Source of the DNA: JBBQVS01 sp964250805
Lineage (GTDB): Bacteria > Chloroflexota > Ktedonobacteria > Ktedonobacterales > Ktedonobacteraceae
Length of the DNA: 64,000 bases
Reading direction: 5' to 3'
Assembly (NCBI GenBank): GCA_964250805.1
Contig: CAXUHG010000010.1
Span: 11,876-75,875 of the forward strand
The translations under genes and the position numbers were made by a program. Positions 8,241 through 16,617 of the stretch are shown in pieces. The first letter of the stretch is position 1, and each line of letters opens with the position of its first letter. Under the pieces are notes generated by a model that was given only the letters and a program-made list of their open reading frames with translations, ran no database searches and was not told the origin of the DNA.

Positions 8241-10574
8241 CTAACTGGCGGTGATGGCAACATCATCGATGTAAAAATCGGTTGTCTGATCTGCCGAGTT
8301 ATTCGTACCACGGAAGGTTAGCACGACAGGCTTACCCTTGAACGATGCAACAGCACTTGTTATATCTATGGTCATCTGCGTCCAACCATTTGTAACATCT
8401 GTATTACAATCCTGTTGCAGAGTGTGCGATCCACCACCCTTCGTGTTTGCCAACCTGACAGTAAAGTAATCTTGGCACTGTGTGGATGTTTTACTTGTAT
8501 CGGAGTCATACCAGTAGGTAAGAGTAAGCGTGTTATAGGTGCCAGCAGCAGGCGCAGAAAAGGTCTGAGAGATGCGATCATCGCAACCTGTATAGCCACA
8601 TAGATAGACCGAGTTTTGTCCTGTATGCGGATTGGTAGAGTCAACCAACTCGCTATTCTGCCCCGATTGCTCAGTCCATGATGTTGAACCGTTTTCAAAG
8701 CCACCATTATCAATCAGTGAGGGGGTACCAATAGGCGTAGGCGACGGACTGGGGGTGCTCGTTGGCGTTGCAGTCGGCGCGGTAGTTGGGGTGGCAGTTG
8801 GAGCAGTTGTTGGCGTTGGTGTTGGAACAACTTGAGCGGGCACCACAAGATCGCGTGCGATATTGTAAAGGTCTGGTGAACCTATACCACTTGCGAAATC
8901 ATAGCCTGTTGTTGCCGGATAGTACAGGTTTTTCCCACTCGTTACATCGTGAAATGGAGGATACTGTTGTGATGTATTGAAGAGGTGATATAACGCAGGG
9001 TTAGAATGCCCAATTACGCTCGTATTGTTTGCTAGTAGATACTGATTGACCAGAATCAGCCCACTGGCCCACAAGGGAGCAGCTCCACTCGTACCACCCA
9101 TAGTCAACCAACCGGTCACAGGACAACCCGCATTGACTACGGTACAGAAAATACTATACCCCGGCTTTGAGTCTCCTGCCGCCGTAACATCCGGTACCTC
9201 ACGATATCCGTTGCTATACTGATTTTGCACTCCTGGACCACTCTGCCATGAAGGGATTTTGAATAGAGTGCTAAGGCCACCGCCACTACCCGCACCCTTT
9301 GGACCGTGCAGTATTTGAGTTGGGTCTGACCAAGAGGACTCACTGACATATGTTCCGTTGTTCTCCTGTAGCGTTGTAGCACCTACACCGGTGACATAAG
9401 GGTCGTCGGCTGGCGAGTCAACGTTCAGATTGGTATCCGCGCAATCGTAGGCACCAGAGTCACCCGATGCTGCGATAAATGATATGCCTTGAGCAGCACC
9501 TTGCTTGAAGATGTTATCCATCGTTTGTAATTCAGGGTTGCCTGTAGTATTTTCGCAAATACCCCAACTGATTGAGGCAATCTGCACTTTGTTATCAGTG
9601 ACGATTTTATTATAGGTGTCGTTGATACCAGGAGTTGTATTGGGACCTTCGTAGATAATTTGTTTCGCATGCGGTGCCACCGCTCCTGCAACCTCTATAT
9701 CAAGCTCGGCTTCTACCGCTCCTTGACCTGCATTTCCACTAAAACCATCAACAAGTACATTTGATATAGATGGCGGCGTAATACCGTAGTTCTGAAAATA
9801 TTGGTTTACGTCGCTTGCCTGATAGCCGTCGAGTTCAAAGATACCAATCGTTTGATTATCGCCAAGAATGCCATTTGCCTGTAATGGTGCCATGTCATAT
9901 GCGTTCAAAAAATCTGATGGCATAAAGCCGCCAACCGGTCCTGATTGTACAGAATGGCTGTGTTGTACATGCGTTAACGCATGTGAATAGAGTGGTTGAT
10001 CTGGTGTGCTATTGTCGAGACCGTCAATGGAGGAGATGAGCGATCCAACGGATTTGGGTACGCTAGGGGGGGTATTGTTCGCGTGAAATACTTTATTTCC
10101 CAGCTTATAGTTTTTGATTTGCGTCCGAAAGCTATTTTGTACCTGCCCAACGGAAGCGGTAGCATCAATAAGAAGATTGTTGGGGGCCACATTAGTAACA
10201 GTAAAGCCTTGACCTTGCAAATACGTCACAACCTGCTGCACCTGATCAGAGGTTGGAGAAAACATTTGGGTGAATTGATCAGGCGTCACATAGTGATGAT
10301 AGTAAGGCGATTGGGGGTCATAGAGGGCATTCAGAAATCCATCGATATCGGTCCCACCGCGCAGGTTCAGTCCAATCGTGAGCTGCATTAGTTGAGTGGG
10401 ATCAGTACTGTTGAGCATTTGAGCATGTTTTGTTAATGGTGCCACTTGTGTACTCAGAGTAACACGTCCTGTGCTTGCCTGTGCCATGCTTGCAGAAATG
10501 GCGACCATGCTCGTTCCCACCACTACCAGCGCGGCTACAACTACCAAAAGAGTTTGTACAATGTTCCGCTTCAT
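8241..10574 (-). CDS. Secreted S53 (sedolisin/kumamolisin-type) peptidase with C-terminal binding domain
   Basis: An acid serine-carboxyl peptidase, secreted as a proenzyme (777 aa). Order: signal peptide (about 1-34); pro-kumamolisin activation domain (about 45-190, with YYHHYVTPDQF and the paired LLIDATASVGQVQNSF); catalytic domain with the Glu/Asp pair in VEAELDIEVAG, SISWGICE, AASGDSGAYDC and nucleophile GGTSGAAPLWAS; then a Thr-Pro linker (about 590-620). The end is a beta-sandwich-like domain starting LIDNGGFENGSTSWTEQSG, of carbohydrate-binding type. Catalytic residues appear intact. Start ATG 10574 with a GGAAGG box. Ktedonobacterial-type genomes often carry several such enzymes; a second one lies at 36.8 kb. 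Confidence 0.95.
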   Translation of the reverse strand: MKRNIVQTLLVVVAALVVVGTSMVAISASMAQASTGRVTLSTQVAPLTKHAQMLNSTDPTQLMQLTIGLNLRGGTDIDGFLNALYDPQSPYYHHYVTPDQFTQMFSPTSDQVQQVVTYLQGQGFTVTNVAPNNLLIDATASVGQVQNSFRTQIKNYKLGNKVFHANNTPPSVPKSVGSLISSIDGLDNSTPDQPLYSHALTHVQHSHSVQSGPVGGFMPSDFLNAYDMAPLQANGILGDNQTIGIFELDGYQASDVNQYFQNYGITPPSISNVLVDGFSGNAGQGAVEAELDIEVAGAVAPHAKQIIYEGPNTTPGINDTYNKIVTDNKVQIASISWGICENTTGNPELQTMDNIFKQGAAQGISFIAASGDSGAYDCADTNLNVDSPADDPYVTGVGATTLQENNGTYVSESSWSDPTQILHGPKGAGSGGGLSTLFKIPSWQSGPGVQNQYSNGYREVPDVTAAGDSKPGYSIFCTVVNAGCPVTGWLTMGGTSGAAPLWASGLILVNQYLLANNTSVIGHSNPALYHLFNTSQQYPPFHDVTSGKNLYYPATTGYDFASGIGSPDLYNIARDLVVPAQVVPTPTPTTAPTATPTTAPTATPTSTPSPSPTPIGTPSLIDNGGFENGSTSWTEQSGQNSELVDSTNPHTGQNSVYLCGYTGCDDRISQTFSAPAAGTYNTLTLTYWYDSDTSKTSTQCQDYFTVRLANTKGGGSHTLQQDCNTDVTNGWTQMTIDITSAVASFKGKPVVLTFRGTNNSADQTTDFYIDDVAITAS

Positions 10575-10660
10575 ATCCTACACCTTCCCCAGACAGGCGA
10601 CACATTCCCACCAACGTGCCGTGTCTTGTCTACATATATTGTGACTACAATACGTAGCCA

Positions 10661-10685
10661 TCATAGAGCAAGAGATGCTCTATGA
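10661..10685. repeat. Short inverted repeat upstream of the S53 peptidase
   Basis: TCATAGAGCA - 5 bases - TGCTCTATGA, a perfect 10-bp dyad about 90 bases before the peptidase start. It could be an operator or part of a leader; no further support. Confidence 0.35.
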
Positions 10686-10757
10686 GTACCCATATTGAAA
10701 AAACGAAATACTTCTCTATTATCTACAAACTAATCAGAGAACAGGACTTTTGGGTAT

Positions 10758-10813
10758 AGGGTAATAAAACTACGTCCTTGGTGTAACCATCAGGGACGTA
10801 GTTTTATTACCCT
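10758..10813. terminator. Hairpin after the PASTA kinase gene
   Basis: A perfect 20-bp stem (AGGGTAATAAAACTACGTCC at 10758 with its complement at 10794-10813, 16-base loop) begins 16 bases past the kinase stop codon. Probable terminator. Confidence 0.7.
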
Positions 10814-10829
10814 AATATATTTATATATG

Positions 10830-12908
10830 TCAATGTATCGGTGTTGTAGCAGGCGTCACCGCTGGTGTTGGTGACATTCCGGGCGTCGGCGATGGTGGTA
10901 CTGTCGTCGGGCTAGGTGTCGGCGATGGTACCGCCTTTGTTGGACTCGGAGTTGGCTTTGGTGGTGCCGATGTTGGTGTAATACCCACCGTCGGTGTAGT
11001 GCCTACCGTTGGCTGGGTCACAGGAGTGCCAACGTTATCACATATAGCAATTCCGCAATTGTATACTAAGATGGATATCGACGTGCTGGTCGGAACATTT
11101 TCGCCAGCGGCAGGATCGGTTCCCTTTACGACCGTTTTGGTTGTTCCATCAGGGTAAGGACCAGCGTTCACAAGTACATAGGTGGTAAATCCAGCAGCCT
11201 TCAGCGTAGCTTCGGCATCCGTATAAGAAAGAGTCGCTACAATCGGTACTTTTGCTGTCGGTGTAGTAGTAACTCCTGGTTTCATATTCACATAGATTGT
11301 ATCTCCAAGAGGAGCATTACTACCAGCTCTGGGACTTTGAGAGGCAACAAAACCTGCATTACTGCTTGAATTATTATGTATTTTGAATCCGTACTGTTTT
11401 GCGATTTGTTCAGCATTTGCTAACGTTTGATTCACAAGATTGGGGACAAGGCTTCCCCTGACAGTAGGTGTTTTGCTGTTCAGATCAGTAGCGCCATGAA
11501 AAATTCCTAGTTGATTGGCAAGAAAGATGCTGAAACCGAGTAACAATAATGTCGCCAGGACGATGAGTGCTGTGATGAAACCCGCGAAACGCGTCTCTTT
11601 ACGTGCTGGCGGTGCAATCGCTCCACGCTGAAATGGACGAGTCGAGCCTGAGTCCGCGGGCGGCGCATAATATGCCTGAGCCTGGTTGTTCATGCCCTGC
11701 ATCGAGGTTGGCTGTTCGCTGAAATCTTGCATGGCAGTAGGCTGATCAAAGGTGGGAAGCGAAGTTTCGCGTCCTTTACCTACGATAAACGTCTGCTGGT
11801 CGGGAGTAGGAACGGCATTCGCCAATCCGTCGTTACTCAGCACAGTTGTGCTGTTAGCAACATCTTGCTGTACCAGTGGACCATTAACAGGTGCGTAAGA
11901 GGCCGCTGCACCATTATTGGATGATGAGACGCCCTGTAAAGATTTGGCAGGAGTAGCCGGTTCATTACTCACACGTACACCACTACCCGATGGACGCTGT
12001 GGCACAGTGTTGAAGGCGGAGGCACTAGCGGCGGTCTTCAAGCCACCTGAACTTAGTTTGCTAGGTAGATTTTCGCCCATCTCGTCTTCGCCCAGGACTT
12101 CAAGGGCACGTGCGAGCATACCACCATCTCGATAGCGCATCTCTGGTACTTTTTCCAGGCAACGCAAAATAATATCTTCGAGTACCTGCGGAATGTTCGG
12201 GTTATATTGCGTCGGAGCGATTGGCGCATCCTGGATATGTTGCATGGCAACGGCAACAGGCGTATCACCATCGAACGGTGTACGCCCCGTCAACATCTCG
12301 TACATCACAATGCCAAGGGCATAGACATCGGCGGCGGGGTTAACTATTTCGCCCTGTGCCTGTTCTGGAGCGTAGTATTGCACTGTACCAAGCGTCATAC
12401 CGGTTGTGGTAAGCCGTTCAGCATTGATGTCTTTGTAGACGCTGGCGATACCGAAGTCGGTAAGCTTGATCGAGCCGTCGCGTCCGACAAGAACGTTCTG
12501 CGGCTTTACATCGCGGTGAACGATACCGCGTCGATGCGCGGCACTCAAGCCCAGCGCGACATCATGAGCGATAATAATGGCGCGGTCAATCGCGAGAACG
12601 CCACGTGAGCGCAAGTAACGACGCAGGTCGGCACCCTCGATGAGTTCCATGACAATATAATAACTGCCATCGCTCTGCCCATAGTCATAGACCTGCACAA
12701 TATTGGGGTGTGTCAACGCCGAAGCCGCCTTCGCCTCACGTTGAAAGCGAGTGACAAACTTGGGATCGGTGCTGTACACTTCGCGCAACACTTTGACGGC
12801 GACAGTACGCTCCATCCGTGTGTCGTGCCCACGGTAAATCGTCGCCATACCCCCACGCCCAATGGGGTCTTGTAATTGATATCGCTCACCCAAAACTTCG
12901 TTCTGCAT
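10830..12908 (-). CDS. Membrane Ser/Thr protein kinase with PASTA domains (PknB-like)
   Basis: A Hanks-type kinase. Cytoplasmic kinase domain (about 1-270): glycine loop IGRGGMATIY, VAVKVL lysine, catalytic HRDVKPQN and DFG. A long Ser/Thr/Gln-rich juxtamembrane linker follows, then one transmembrane helix (GFITALIVLATLLLLGFSIF), two PASTA repeats (GSLVPNLVNQTLANAEQIAK and the following unit starting VPIVATLSYTDAEATL), and a Pro/Thr-rich tail. PASTA kinases sense peptidoglycan fragments and control growth. I prefer ATG 12908 (GGAG five bases upstream, MQNEVLGERYQLQ), although an ATG ten codons earlier also has a weak AAAGG box. Confidence 0.93.
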   Translation of the reverse strand: MQNEVLGERYQLQDPIGRGGMATIYRGHDTRMERTVAVKVLREVYSTDPKFVTRFQREAKAASALTHPNIVQVYDYGQSDGSYYIVMELIEGADLRRYLRSRGVLAIDRAIIIAHDVALGLSAAHRRGIVHRDVKPQNVLVGRDGSIKLTDFGIASVYKDINAERLTTTGMTLGTVQYYAPEQAQGEIVNPAADVYALGIVMYEMLTGRTPFDGDTPVAVAMQHIQDAPIAPTQYNPNIPQVLEDIILRCLEKVPEMRYRDGGMLARALEVLGEDEMGENLPSKLSSGGLKTAASASAFNTVPQRPSGSGVRVSNEPATPAKSLQGVSSSNNGAAASYAPVNGPLVQQDVANSTTVLSNDGLANAVPTPDQQTFIVGKGRETSLPTFDQPTAMQDFSEQPTSMQGMNNQAQAYYAPPADSGSTRPFQRGAIAPPARKETRFAGFITALIVLATLLLLGFSIFLANQLGIFHGATDLNSKTPTVRGSLVPNLVNQTLANAEQIAKQYGFKIHNNSSSNAGFVASQSPRAGSNAPLGDTIYVNMKPGVTTTPTAKVPIVATLSYTDAEATLKAAGFTTYVLVNAGPYPDGTTKTVVKGTDPAAGENVPTSTSISILVYNCGIAICDNVGTPVTQPTVGTTPTVGITPTSAPPKPTPSPTKAVPSPTPSPTTVPPSPTPGMSPTPAVTPATTPIH

Positions 12909-13104
12909 AGCTCTCCGCACTGTACCGCTGCCCGCCATACCTTTCTCTAAAAGATATGGGACATGCTTGCTACGAACACTAAGGCGTAGTCGTCGATTAC
13001 GTCCTTCCTAATAAGGAACCGCCCGTAAGTTGTGTATATATGTTTTTGCGTCCCCATTTTACTCTATCTTGCGCCATATTGGAACACCTCTACCCAAATT
13101 GGCG

Positions 13105-13249
13105 TGTAGGGGCCTGATTTATCACGCCCTGGCAACACATAGGCAAGGTGAGGGCGTGATAAATCNNNNNNNNNNGGTTTGGGGCCTTTTTTAACCCCCC
13201 CCCCCCGGGCCTTTTTGTTTGTTTGGGGTTTAAAAATCAGGCCCCTACA
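13105..13249. repeat. REP/BIME element, subfamily B (contains assembly gap)
   Basis: Left unit GTAGGGGCCTGATTTATCAC then GCCC; right end AAAATCAGGCCCCTACA is its inverse. Each unit is GTAG plus a GGGC/GCCC stem enclosing CTGATTTATCAC. Ten Ns (13166-13175) and G/C and T homopolymer runs interrupt the right half, so the inner sequence is unreliable. The right terminus overlaps the selB stop codon. Confidence 0.8.
13166..13175. other. Assembly gap (10 Ns)
   Basis: Run of N inside the subfamily B element. The bases just right of it (poly-C, poly-T, GGTTTGGGG runs) look like sequencing or assembly artefact rather than genome. Confidence 0.9.
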
Positions 13250-15209
13250 TGTTAGACGTATGCAATGGCGTTGTACCCAATGTTCGCACATCACCTGTTC
13301 GCCGCGTTATACGCAATGCATCGGTGTGTTCCAGAAGAGGTAATATGTATTTGCGTGATGCACCCAGTAGGTCACGAGCCTCAGCCACGGTGATCGTTGT
13401 ATGCTCACGTAGATAGTCTGTTAACAATAATAACGCTTGATTATACGTTTCCCGTAGGAAGAGTATTCCGTCACCTAATTTGATAAGTCGGCCTTGCTCT
13501 ATCAAGGCCGCGATCACCTCTGCACTCGCCATCGCCTCTGCATGAGTGGGCGGTGTATAGGGATTAGCAGCGAACGCTTTTAGTATATGCTCTACCTGTT
13601 GCTGTTGCGAAACAGTGAAGCGCGGCTCGAAATCTGGTAGACGTATAAGTCCACCACTACCGCCTGTTCGTGTCGTTCCTATCTCAACTACCGTTTCCAG
13701 CATCCCCTCCGCCTGTAGCACGGCGAATACGTCGTTTGCTGTCTTGAGTGAAAGTTTTAGGCGAGAACGCCACTCTTCTTTCGACAATCCGCTACGTAAT
13801 GGGTAGTGTTCATGCTGCTCGTGTACCAGACGCACCGCCTCCTCTTCAAGCAAAGCCCAGATGGAACGAGCAAACCAGAGTTCACCAACCTGTTTCACTC
13901 TTCCTTCCGATAACAACGTCTCTAGTAGCTGTAACGTCACATTCACCGACAAGTTGCTTTTTTTAGCGATATCTACCAATTCGTAGCCAATAAGTCCCTG
14001 TATTGTCTTTCCCGCTTGCTTGTTAGACATAGTTTTGAGCGGGCGTCCATCGAGGGCGGCTAGCAGCAACTCCTCTGGCGTGCCATGTGCCAGCCGTTCT
14101 AGTACTTCAATAACTTGGGGTTGCGAACGTTTGTGATAGCGCGGCGTGATGTCAATTACCTCGCCTCCGCCTATGGTTGTGCTTGGTGAGGGAATACGCA
14201 AGATAAAACGGTCTCTTCGCGCCAGCACTGCCGGTCGTTCAAGGCGTAGTTGCACCCATGCACTCTGTCCTGGCTGCAATTCGTCTATATCAAGCAGGCG
14301 CACCTTGGCGGGAATTTCTTGCGACTCCACATAGAGATCGACAAGAGTGTTATGAGCTATTGCTCTTGGTGCGTCGGGCAAAAGGTCGATGCGTGCATCA
14401 AATAACGTCGTGGTACGTAGTTGTCCTGGCACTACCACCACGTTACCGCGCACAAGATCGGAGCGAGCGACATTGGCAAGGTTCATTGCGACGCGGCTCC
14501 CCGGCTGTGCTTGCTCAACCTGTTTCTTATGCGTTTGCAACGTGCGAATACGCGTATGCATACCCTGTGGCAATATCTCGACCTCCTGCCCAACCTTGAA
14601 GTTCCCATCTAACAACGTGCCAGTGACAACGGTTCCGAAGCCCGCCATGCTGAACACACGATCAATCGGCAAACGGGGTCGCGCGATATTTTGCCGCTCC
14701 TGAGACACATCCAGCACACGATCAAGCTCCGCAAGCAAATTCGGTATCCCCATTTTAGTATACGCGGAGACAGGAATAATCGCCGCTTCAGCCAGCGTGG
14801 TTGGTTGAAGATGCTCCGCAATCTCTTCGCGTACAAGGTCGAGCCACTCCGCATCTACAAGATCAGCCTTGGTAAGCGCGACGACGCCACGAGGCACACG
14901 TAGCAGGTCAAGAATGGCGAGATGTTCACGCGTCTGTGGCATCACACCCTCATCGGCAGCGACTACGAGCAGAGCTGCGTCGATGCCACCCACGCCCGCT
15001 AGCATGTTCTTGATAAAGCTCTCATGCCCCGGCACATCGACGATGCTCACCTCACGACCACTTGGCAACGTCAGCCATGCAAAGCCGAGGTCAATCGTCA
15101 TGCCGCGCTCTTTTTCCTCGATCAGACGGTCAGGATCGATGCCCGTCAACACCTTGACCAGCGTCGATTTGCCGTGATCGACATGTCCAGCGGTACCAAT
15201 ACAACTCAT
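13245..15209 (-). CDS. selB: Selenocysteine-specific elongation factor SelB
   Basis: SelB is the GTPase that delivers selenocysteinyl-tRNA to UGA codons marked by a SECIS hairpin. The 654-residue protein has G1 GTAGHVDHGKSTLVKVLTG, the RGMTIDLGF switch, DVPGHESFIKNM and the NKXD-equivalent TKADLVD. Beta-barrel domains 2 and 3 follow, then about 270 residues of winged-helix repeats ending LLEHTDALRITRRTGDVRTL. Normal length. Its stop codon TAG is formed by the first bases of the adjoining REP element. No selA, selD or tRNA-Sec is seen here, so function depends on genes elsewhere. Confidence 0.96.
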   Translation of the reverse strand: MSCIGTAGHVDHGKSTLVKVLTGIDPDRLIEEKERGMTIDLGFAWLTLPSGREVSIVDVPGHESFIKNMLAGVGGIDAALLVVAADEGVMPQTREHLAILDLLRVPRGVVALTKADLVDAEWLDLVREEIAEHLQPTTLAEAAIIPVSAYTKMGIPNLLAELDRVLDVSQERQNIARPRLPIDRVFSMAGFGTVVTGTLLDGNFKVGQEVEILPQGMHTRIRTLQTHKKQVEQAQPGSRVAMNLANVARSDLVRGNVVVVPGQLRTTTLFDARIDLLPDAPRAIAHNTLVDLYVESQEIPAKVRLLDIDELQPGQSAWVQLRLERPAVLARRDRFILRIPSPSTTIGGGEVIDITPRYHKRSQPQVIEVLERLAHGTPEELLLAALDGRPLKTMSNKQAGKTIQGLIGYELVDIAKKSNLSVNVTLQLLETLLSEGRVKQVGELWFARSIWALLEEEAVRLVHEQHEHYPLRSGLSKEEWRSRLKLSLKTANDVFAVLQAEGMLETVVEIGTTRTGGSGGLIRLPDFEPRFTVSQQQQVEHILKAFAANPYTPPTHAEAMASAEVIAALIEQGRLIKLGDGILFLRETYNQALLLLTDYLREHTTITVAEARDLLGASRKYILPLLEHTDALRITRRTGDVRTLGTTPLHTSNM

Positions 15210-15265
15210 CCGCGTGCCTTCTAGCTCATAAGAAAATATAGCATTCCACAGTATACCATGCAGCC

Positions 15266-15402
15266 AAGAAAAAGCGGTACACGCCCCCGCAAAAAAAACG
15301 CTGGTTTTGGGGGGGCAGGGAACCCATTTATTTAATATAATAAAAATNNNNNNNNNNGCAAAACACGCTGTGTTTTGCGGGGGCGTGTACCGCTTTTTCT
15401 TG
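15266..15402. repeat. Long inverted repeat with assembly gap, after the small membrane protein gene
   Basis: Arms of 29 bp match perfectly (15266-15294 against 15374-15402), with A-rich outer ends pairing to T-rich ones. The stem starts 6 bases past the stop of the membrane protein gene at 15408. Between the arms are G-rich low-quality sequence and a 10-N gap (15348-15357). The true element is probably a short-loop palindrome like the others. Confidence 0.65.
15348..15357. other. Assembly gap (10 Ns)
   Basis: Run of N lying inside the inverted repeat 15266-15402. Confidence 0.9.
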
Positions 15403-15407
15403 ACTTA

Positions 15408-15887
15408 TTAATCTCTATTCTGCAACGCCTCATATGCCAGTGCAGTGACCAGCCCATAGATGAGATGCGGAATTGCGTCGGAGGTCCAGCCCGAAACGCC
15501 CCATGTCTTGGGATCACTTACGCCCGATGTCGCTAGCGGCACATCGCTTGCCGCCATCGCAGCCGCGCCAATAATGATACCCGCAAGCGGTACAGAGACG
15601 TTTCCGTTAATTTGTGAGCGAAGTATGCCATAGAGTGCGCCCACGCCGAGACCATTGACAAAGCCCAGTAACGCGCCGATACCGCTCTCACGATTCTTCG
15701 CCGTGTCGTCCTCGGCACCAACGCCTTTGGAGGAAAGTGGCACATTTGCCTTCTTAGCGAACACGCCAACCATATCAGATGGCGCACTACTCGAAGGTCG
15801 CGCCCGAATCGCCATATCCGCATAGGTCGCAATGTTGAGTGCTACCGTCCCTAAAGCTCCAGCGATTGCACCAGTTACTATACCCAT
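15408..15887 (-). CDS. Small membrane protein, unknown
   Basis: Not recognised. The 159 residues contain three to four hydrophobic, Gly/Ala-rich segments: GIVTGAIAGALGTVALNIA at the N-terminus, GALLGFVNGLGVGALYGIL (about 75-93), LAGIIIGAAAMAASDVPLA, and a C-terminal IPHLIYGLVTALAYEAL. A polar stretch with KKANVPLSSKG lies between the first two. The Gly zipper-like packing suggests an integral membrane protein of the inner membrane. It stands alone between selB and a REP element; no partner gene suggests a role. Confidence 0.7.
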   Translation of the reverse strand: MGIVTGAIAGALGTVALNIATYADMAIRARPSSSAPSDMVGVFAKKANVPLSSKGVGAEDDTAKNRESGIGALLGFVNGLGVGALYGILRSQINGNVSVPLAGIIIGAAAMAASDVPLATSGVSDPKTWGVSGWTSDAIPHLIYGLVTALAYEALQNRD

Positions 15888-15975
15888 AGTATTGACTCCT
15901 TTTTATAGAAAGTATTTTTTAACTTATAGAATTACCTGCTATTGACACGTCTCTCTATATCGTATCGTTACAACG

Positions 15976-16104
15976 GTAGGGACTGATTTATCACGTCCAG
16001 AAAGCGTGCTTTAGCACGCCAGTCATATGTACCTGTATCAACTATGATATTATTCAAGACTCGCACGATAAACCGTGCAGAGGACGCGATAAATCGGTCC
16101 CTAC
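15976..16104. repeat. REP/BIME element, diverged subfamily A
   Basis: Ends GTAGGGACTGATTTATCACG and its inverse (GGACGCGATAAATCGGTCCCTAC at the right). 129 bp, in the 360-bp intergenic region between the small membrane protein (minus) and the WXG100 gene (plus). The left unit resembles subfamily B and the right unit A, so it links the two. Confidence 0.8.
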
Positions 16105-16249
16105 TGCCATTCGTTACACAGCACATTCACTCATCTCTATTAGCCTTCTCCCTATACTGAGGAAGAGATGCAGAAGGCTATGGAAACTCCTATTTGCTAC
16201 TTAGCCTGATTGCATCGCTTTTCAATTCATAGCAAAAGGAGTTTTTATC

Positions 16250-16525
16250 ATGGGACAGATTCACGTCAATACCGACCTTATGCGTAACCTCGGCAACCTC
16301 TTCATTAGCCTTAATGAGCAGATCAACAACCAGCTTGAGCCACAGATTGCTCATTCCGCCGCACAACTCGACGGCGATTGGGTTGGTGTCAGCTATCAAC
16401 ACTTCAATGAAATCTTGATTCAGTGGCGTTCCACCGTTGCGCAACTTACCACATACGGCGAAGAATTGGGACAACATCTGCAACACACCGCACAACTCTT
16501 CGAGCAGGCCGACAACAGCTTGTAA
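16250..16525 (+). CDS. WXG100 family protein
   Basis: A 91-residue all-helical protein of the ESAT-6/WXG100 type. Helix one, the central W-x-G turn in DGDWVGVSYQHF (about residues 42-53) and helix two ending LGQHLQHTAQLFEQADN match the family in length and layout. Such proteins are type VII (ESX) secretion substrates or toxin-partner chaperones, acting as helical hairpin dimers. AAAGGAG lies just before the ATG. No EssC/EccC ATPase or polymorphic toxin is adjacent, so partners are elsewhere. Only one base separates its stop from a perfect palindrome. Confidence 0.88.
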   Translation: MGQIHVNTDLMRNLGNLFISLNEQINNQLEPQIAHSAAQLDGDWVGVSYQHFNEILIQWRSTVAQLTTYGEELGQHLQHTAQLFEQADNSL

Positions 16526-16526
16526 G

Positions 16527-16598
16527 ATACGAGAAAAAGAAAATGTCCAGGAGTAAGGCACGCGTGCCTTACTCCTGGACATTTTCTTTTTCTCGTAT
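16527..16598. terminator. Perfect 72-bp palindrome between WXG100 gene and uvrC
   Basis: Bases 16527-16562 are the exact reverse complement of 16563-16598, with no loop (centre ACGCGT). A-rich left end and T-rich right end pair inside the stem, so it could terminate in both directions. It lies one base after the WXG100 stop and 20 bases before uvrC. Confidence 0.75.
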
Positions 16599-16604
16599 GA
16601 AGGG

Positions 16605-16610
16605 TATAAT
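16605..16610 (+). promoter_or_regulatory. Candidate -10 element for uvrC
   Basis: A consensus TATAAT ends 7 bases before the uvrC ATG at 16618, directly after the palindrome. Transcription would start at or near the A of the ATG, so the mRNA may be leaderless. No good -35 box is visible because the region is inside the palindrome. Confidence 0.5.
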
Positions 16611-16617
16611 TATATCT

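Noticed and set aside
8632..8835. Open frame rich in Val-Gly repeats, opposite the S53 gene
   Set aside because: It is the antisense of the Thr-Pro linker of the peptidase.
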